27,736 nt of DNA from an uncultured Aquincola sp. (GTDB taxonomy: Bacteria; Pseudomonadota; Gammaproteobacteria; Burkholderiales; Burkholderiaceae), in contig CAKZXL010000061.1 in the NCBI GenBank assembly GCA_937883885.1, forward strand, positions 1-27,736. The letters are read 5' to 3'. Positions 26,322 to 27,736 of the stretch are shown here, piece after piece. The notes under the pieces are model-generated. The model did no database searches and had not been told where the DNA came from. It saw nothing but the letters and a program-made list of their open reading frames with translations. The translations under genes and the position numbers were made by a program. Each line of letters opens with the position of its first letter. Within the stretch, counting starts at the first letter, position 1.

Positions 26322-27197
26322 ATGAAATCACGCTTGTCCCTGTCCGCGCTGGCCGCGGGCGCCCTGCTCTCCCTCGGCCTGGCCGGCCCTGCCTCGGCGG
26401 CCGGGCTGGACCTGGGCCGCTACAGCCTGTCCAGCACCTTTGCGCTGCCCACCAGCACCGCCTCGGAGTCGTCGGCCATCACCTGGAACTGGGACAGCGA
26501 CACGCTGTTCGTGCTGGGTGACGAAGGCGACCACATCACCGAACTGAGCCGCAGCGGCCAGGTGCTGGGCAGCATGGCACTCAGCGGCTTCAGCGATACC
26601 GAAGCCCTGACCTACACCGGCAAGGGCGGCTTCGTCATCGGCGAAGAACGGCTGCAGGACGTCTACCAGCTCAGCTACCAGGCCGGTGCCACGGTGGCGC
26701 GCGGGTCGCTGAAGTCGGTGTCCCTGGGCCCGACGGTGGGCAACGTGGGGCTGGAGGGCATCTCCTTCGACCGCAGCAACGGCCAGTTCGTGACGGTGAA
26801 GGAAAAGAGCCCGCAGGCGGTGCAGTTCGGCAGCATCGACTTCGACAGCGGCACCCACACCATGACCTCGCTGTTCACGCCCAACCTGGGCGTGCTCGAC
26901 CTCTCGGACGTGCAGGTGCTGCCAGGCAGCGGCAACCTGCTGATCTTCAGCCAGGAATCGAGCCGGCTGCTGGAGGTCTCGCGCAGCGGCATGGTGCTCA
27001 GCAGCCTGGACTTCAGCGCCATCAGCAGCAGCACCGAAGGCGTGACCATCACCGCCGACGGCACCATCTACCTGACCGACGAAACGCCCAACGTCTACGT
27101 CTTCAGCGCCGCGCCGGTGCCCGAGCCCGAGACCTATGCGCTGATGCTGGCCGGCCTGGCCGCCATCACCTGGCTGGCCCGTCGCCGCAGCGCCTGA
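26322..27197 (+). CDS. PEP-CTERM protein with SdiA-regulated (YjiK-like) domain
   Basis: A 291-residue exported protein. A signal peptide (1-27, ending ASAAG) precedes an SdiA-regulated/YjiK-like beta-propeller domain (about 40-255), with characteristic repeats: SSAITWNWDSDTLFVLGDEG, ITELSRSGQVLGSMALSGF, SDTEALTYTGKGGFVIGEER, VGLEGISFDRSNGQFVTVKE and STEGVTITADGTIYLTDE. The name reflects regulation of an E. coli homologue, not a known activity. The sorting tag is VPEP (266-269) plus YALMLAGLAAITWLA and RRRSA. The AGGAGG Shine-Dalgarno is near perfect, although the stem just upstream overlaps its first two bases. It is flanked on the same strand by another PEP-CTERM gene and by the lamin-tail gene. 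Confidence 0.93.
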   Translation: MKSRLSLSALAAGALLSLGLAGPASAAGLDLGRYSLSSTFALPTSTASESSAITWNWDSDTLFVLGDEGDHITELSRSGQVLGSMALSGFSDTEALTYTGKGGFVIGEERLQDVYQLSYQAGATVARGSLKSVSLGPTVGNVGLEGISFDRSNGQFVTVKEKSPQAVQFGSIDFDSGTHTMTSLFTPNLGVLDLSDVQVLPGSGNLLIFSQESSRLLEVSRSGMVLSSLDFSAISSSTEGVTITADGTIYLTDETPNVYVFSAAPVPEPETYALMLAGLAAITWLARRRSA

Positions 27198-27224
27198 ACT
27201 CCCTCACTCACCCGTCTATACAAC

Positions 27225-27736
27225 ATGAAAACCACCCTCTCCCTGCTGCTGGCGCTGGCCGCGGGCACCGCACAGGCCGCACCGTCCGTCGCCATCACCG
27301 AATGGATGTACAAGGGCGGCGTCGGCGAATTCGTCGAGTTCACCAACCTGGGCAACGCGCCCGTCAGCCTGGTCGGCTGGAGCTTCGACGACGACAGCCG
27401 CCTGGCCGGTGTGCTCAACCTGTCGGCCTTCGGCACCCTGGCGGCCGGCGAATCGGTGCTGATCACCGAGACCGAGGCCGACGTGTTCCGCGCCGACTGG
27501 GGCCTGGCCGCCAGCGTCAAGGTGATCGGCAACTACACCAACAACCTGGGCAACGGCGACGAGATCAACCTGTTCAACGCCAGCGGCACGCTGGTGGACC
27601 GGCTGACCTACGACAAGACCACGGTGGTCACCAGCGAGGTCAGCGGCCGGCCGGGCAGCTTCACGGTGCTGGGCGCCAACCAGGTGTCGGGCTGGGTGTT
27701 GTCCGCCGTGGGCGACAGCGAAGGCTCGTGGCGCTC
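27225..27736 (+). CDS. Lamin-tail-domain exported protein (3' end cut by window edge)
   Basis: The first 170 residues of an exported protein. A signal peptide (1-19, MKTTLSLLLALAAGTAQAA) is followed by a lamin-tail (LTD) immunoglobulin-like domain: VAITEWMYKGG, GEFVEFTNLGNAPVSLVGWS and GDEINLFNASGTLVDRLTYD. LTD domains often occur on secreted nucleases, phosphatases or surface proteins. A catalytic domain or a PEP-CTERM tag could lie beyond base 27736; given the two PEP-CTERM neighbours upstream, a tag is likely (inference). The ATG at 27225 is 27 bases after the preceding stop with no obvious ribosome binding site, which fits an operon with weak or coupled initiation. Confidence 0.85.
   Translation, partial: MKTTLSLLLALAAGTAQAAPSVAITEWMYKGGVGEFVEFTNLGNAPVSLVGWSFDDDSRLAGVLNLSAFGTLAAGESVLITETEADVFRADWGLAASVKVIGNYTNNLGNGDEINLFNASGTLVDRLTYDKTTVVTSEVSGRPGSFTVLGANQVSGWVLSAVGDSEGSWR

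Noticed and set aside
26322..27197. Reading the SdiA-regulated domain as evidence of a quorum-sensing circuit
   Set aside because: The name only records control of an E. coli homologue; no LuxR-type gene is present here.

Overview
The window comes from a GC-rich Gram-negative bacterium, most likely a betaproteobacterium of the order Burkholderiales (Rubrivivax/Leptothrix/Roseateles-like). The grounds are very high GC, C-terminal sorting tags of the form VPEPETYALMLAGL followed by an Arg-rich end, and a family mix typical of that group (bestrophin-like channel, long AI-2E permease, DUF2934, DUF3297, several GGDEF/EAL and hybrid kinase genes). The placement is inferred from protein character only. 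I see no rRNA, tRNA, CRISPR array, insertion sequence or phage gene, so this reads as chromosome, not a mobile island.

Layout. 1-2.6 kb: the 5' part of a membrane-anchored metallophosphoesterase (minus, cut by the window edge), then two lipoproteins, one with a serine-hydrolase motif. 2.6-4.7 kb: a LysR regulator divergent from a DJ-1/Hsp31-like protein, which converges on a ribosome hibernation factor gene. 4.8-9.4 kb: an acyltransferase-3 membrane protein, an 804-residue AI-2E-type permease carrying a cytoplasmic Rossmann-like region and a GAF domain, and a bestrophin-like channel. 9.4-11.1 kb: a histidine phosphatase translationally coupled to an NAD(P)H-hydrate dehydratase. 11.1-12.3 kb: a PEP-CTERM protein behind a sigma-54-like promoter, divergent from a DUF2934 protein with a histone-H1-like tail.

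12.3-14.5 kb: a second LysR/DJ-1 module, followed by a bacterioferritin-like protein that appears to lack several metal ligands. 14.5-15.5 kb: a CBS-domain protein, a small membrane protein and a 3' remnant of a YciI-family gene. 15.5-19.5 kb: two overlapping cyclic-di-GMP genes, a GAF-PAS-GGDEF-EAL protein and a GGDEF protein with an inhibitory I-site. 19.6-25.2 kb: a DUF3297 gene, then two consecutive hybrid histidine kinases and an unrecognised protein. 25.3 kb to the end: two PEP-CTERM proteins and a lamin-tail-domain protein that runs off the window.

How it fits together. The right half is a signalling block (c-di-GMP turnover plus phosphorelay sensors) next to surface proteins sorted by the PEP-CTERM/exosortase route, a system usually associated with exopolysaccharide and biofilm. 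The exosortase itself is not here, and a regulatory link is inference. The left half looks like stress and envelope housekeeping. I did not find a convincingly undescribed system. The best leads are the permease-GAF fusion, the duplicated LysR/DJ-1 module with its degenerate bacterioferritin, the sigma-54-like site upstream of a PEP-CTERM gene, and the truncated YciI gene.
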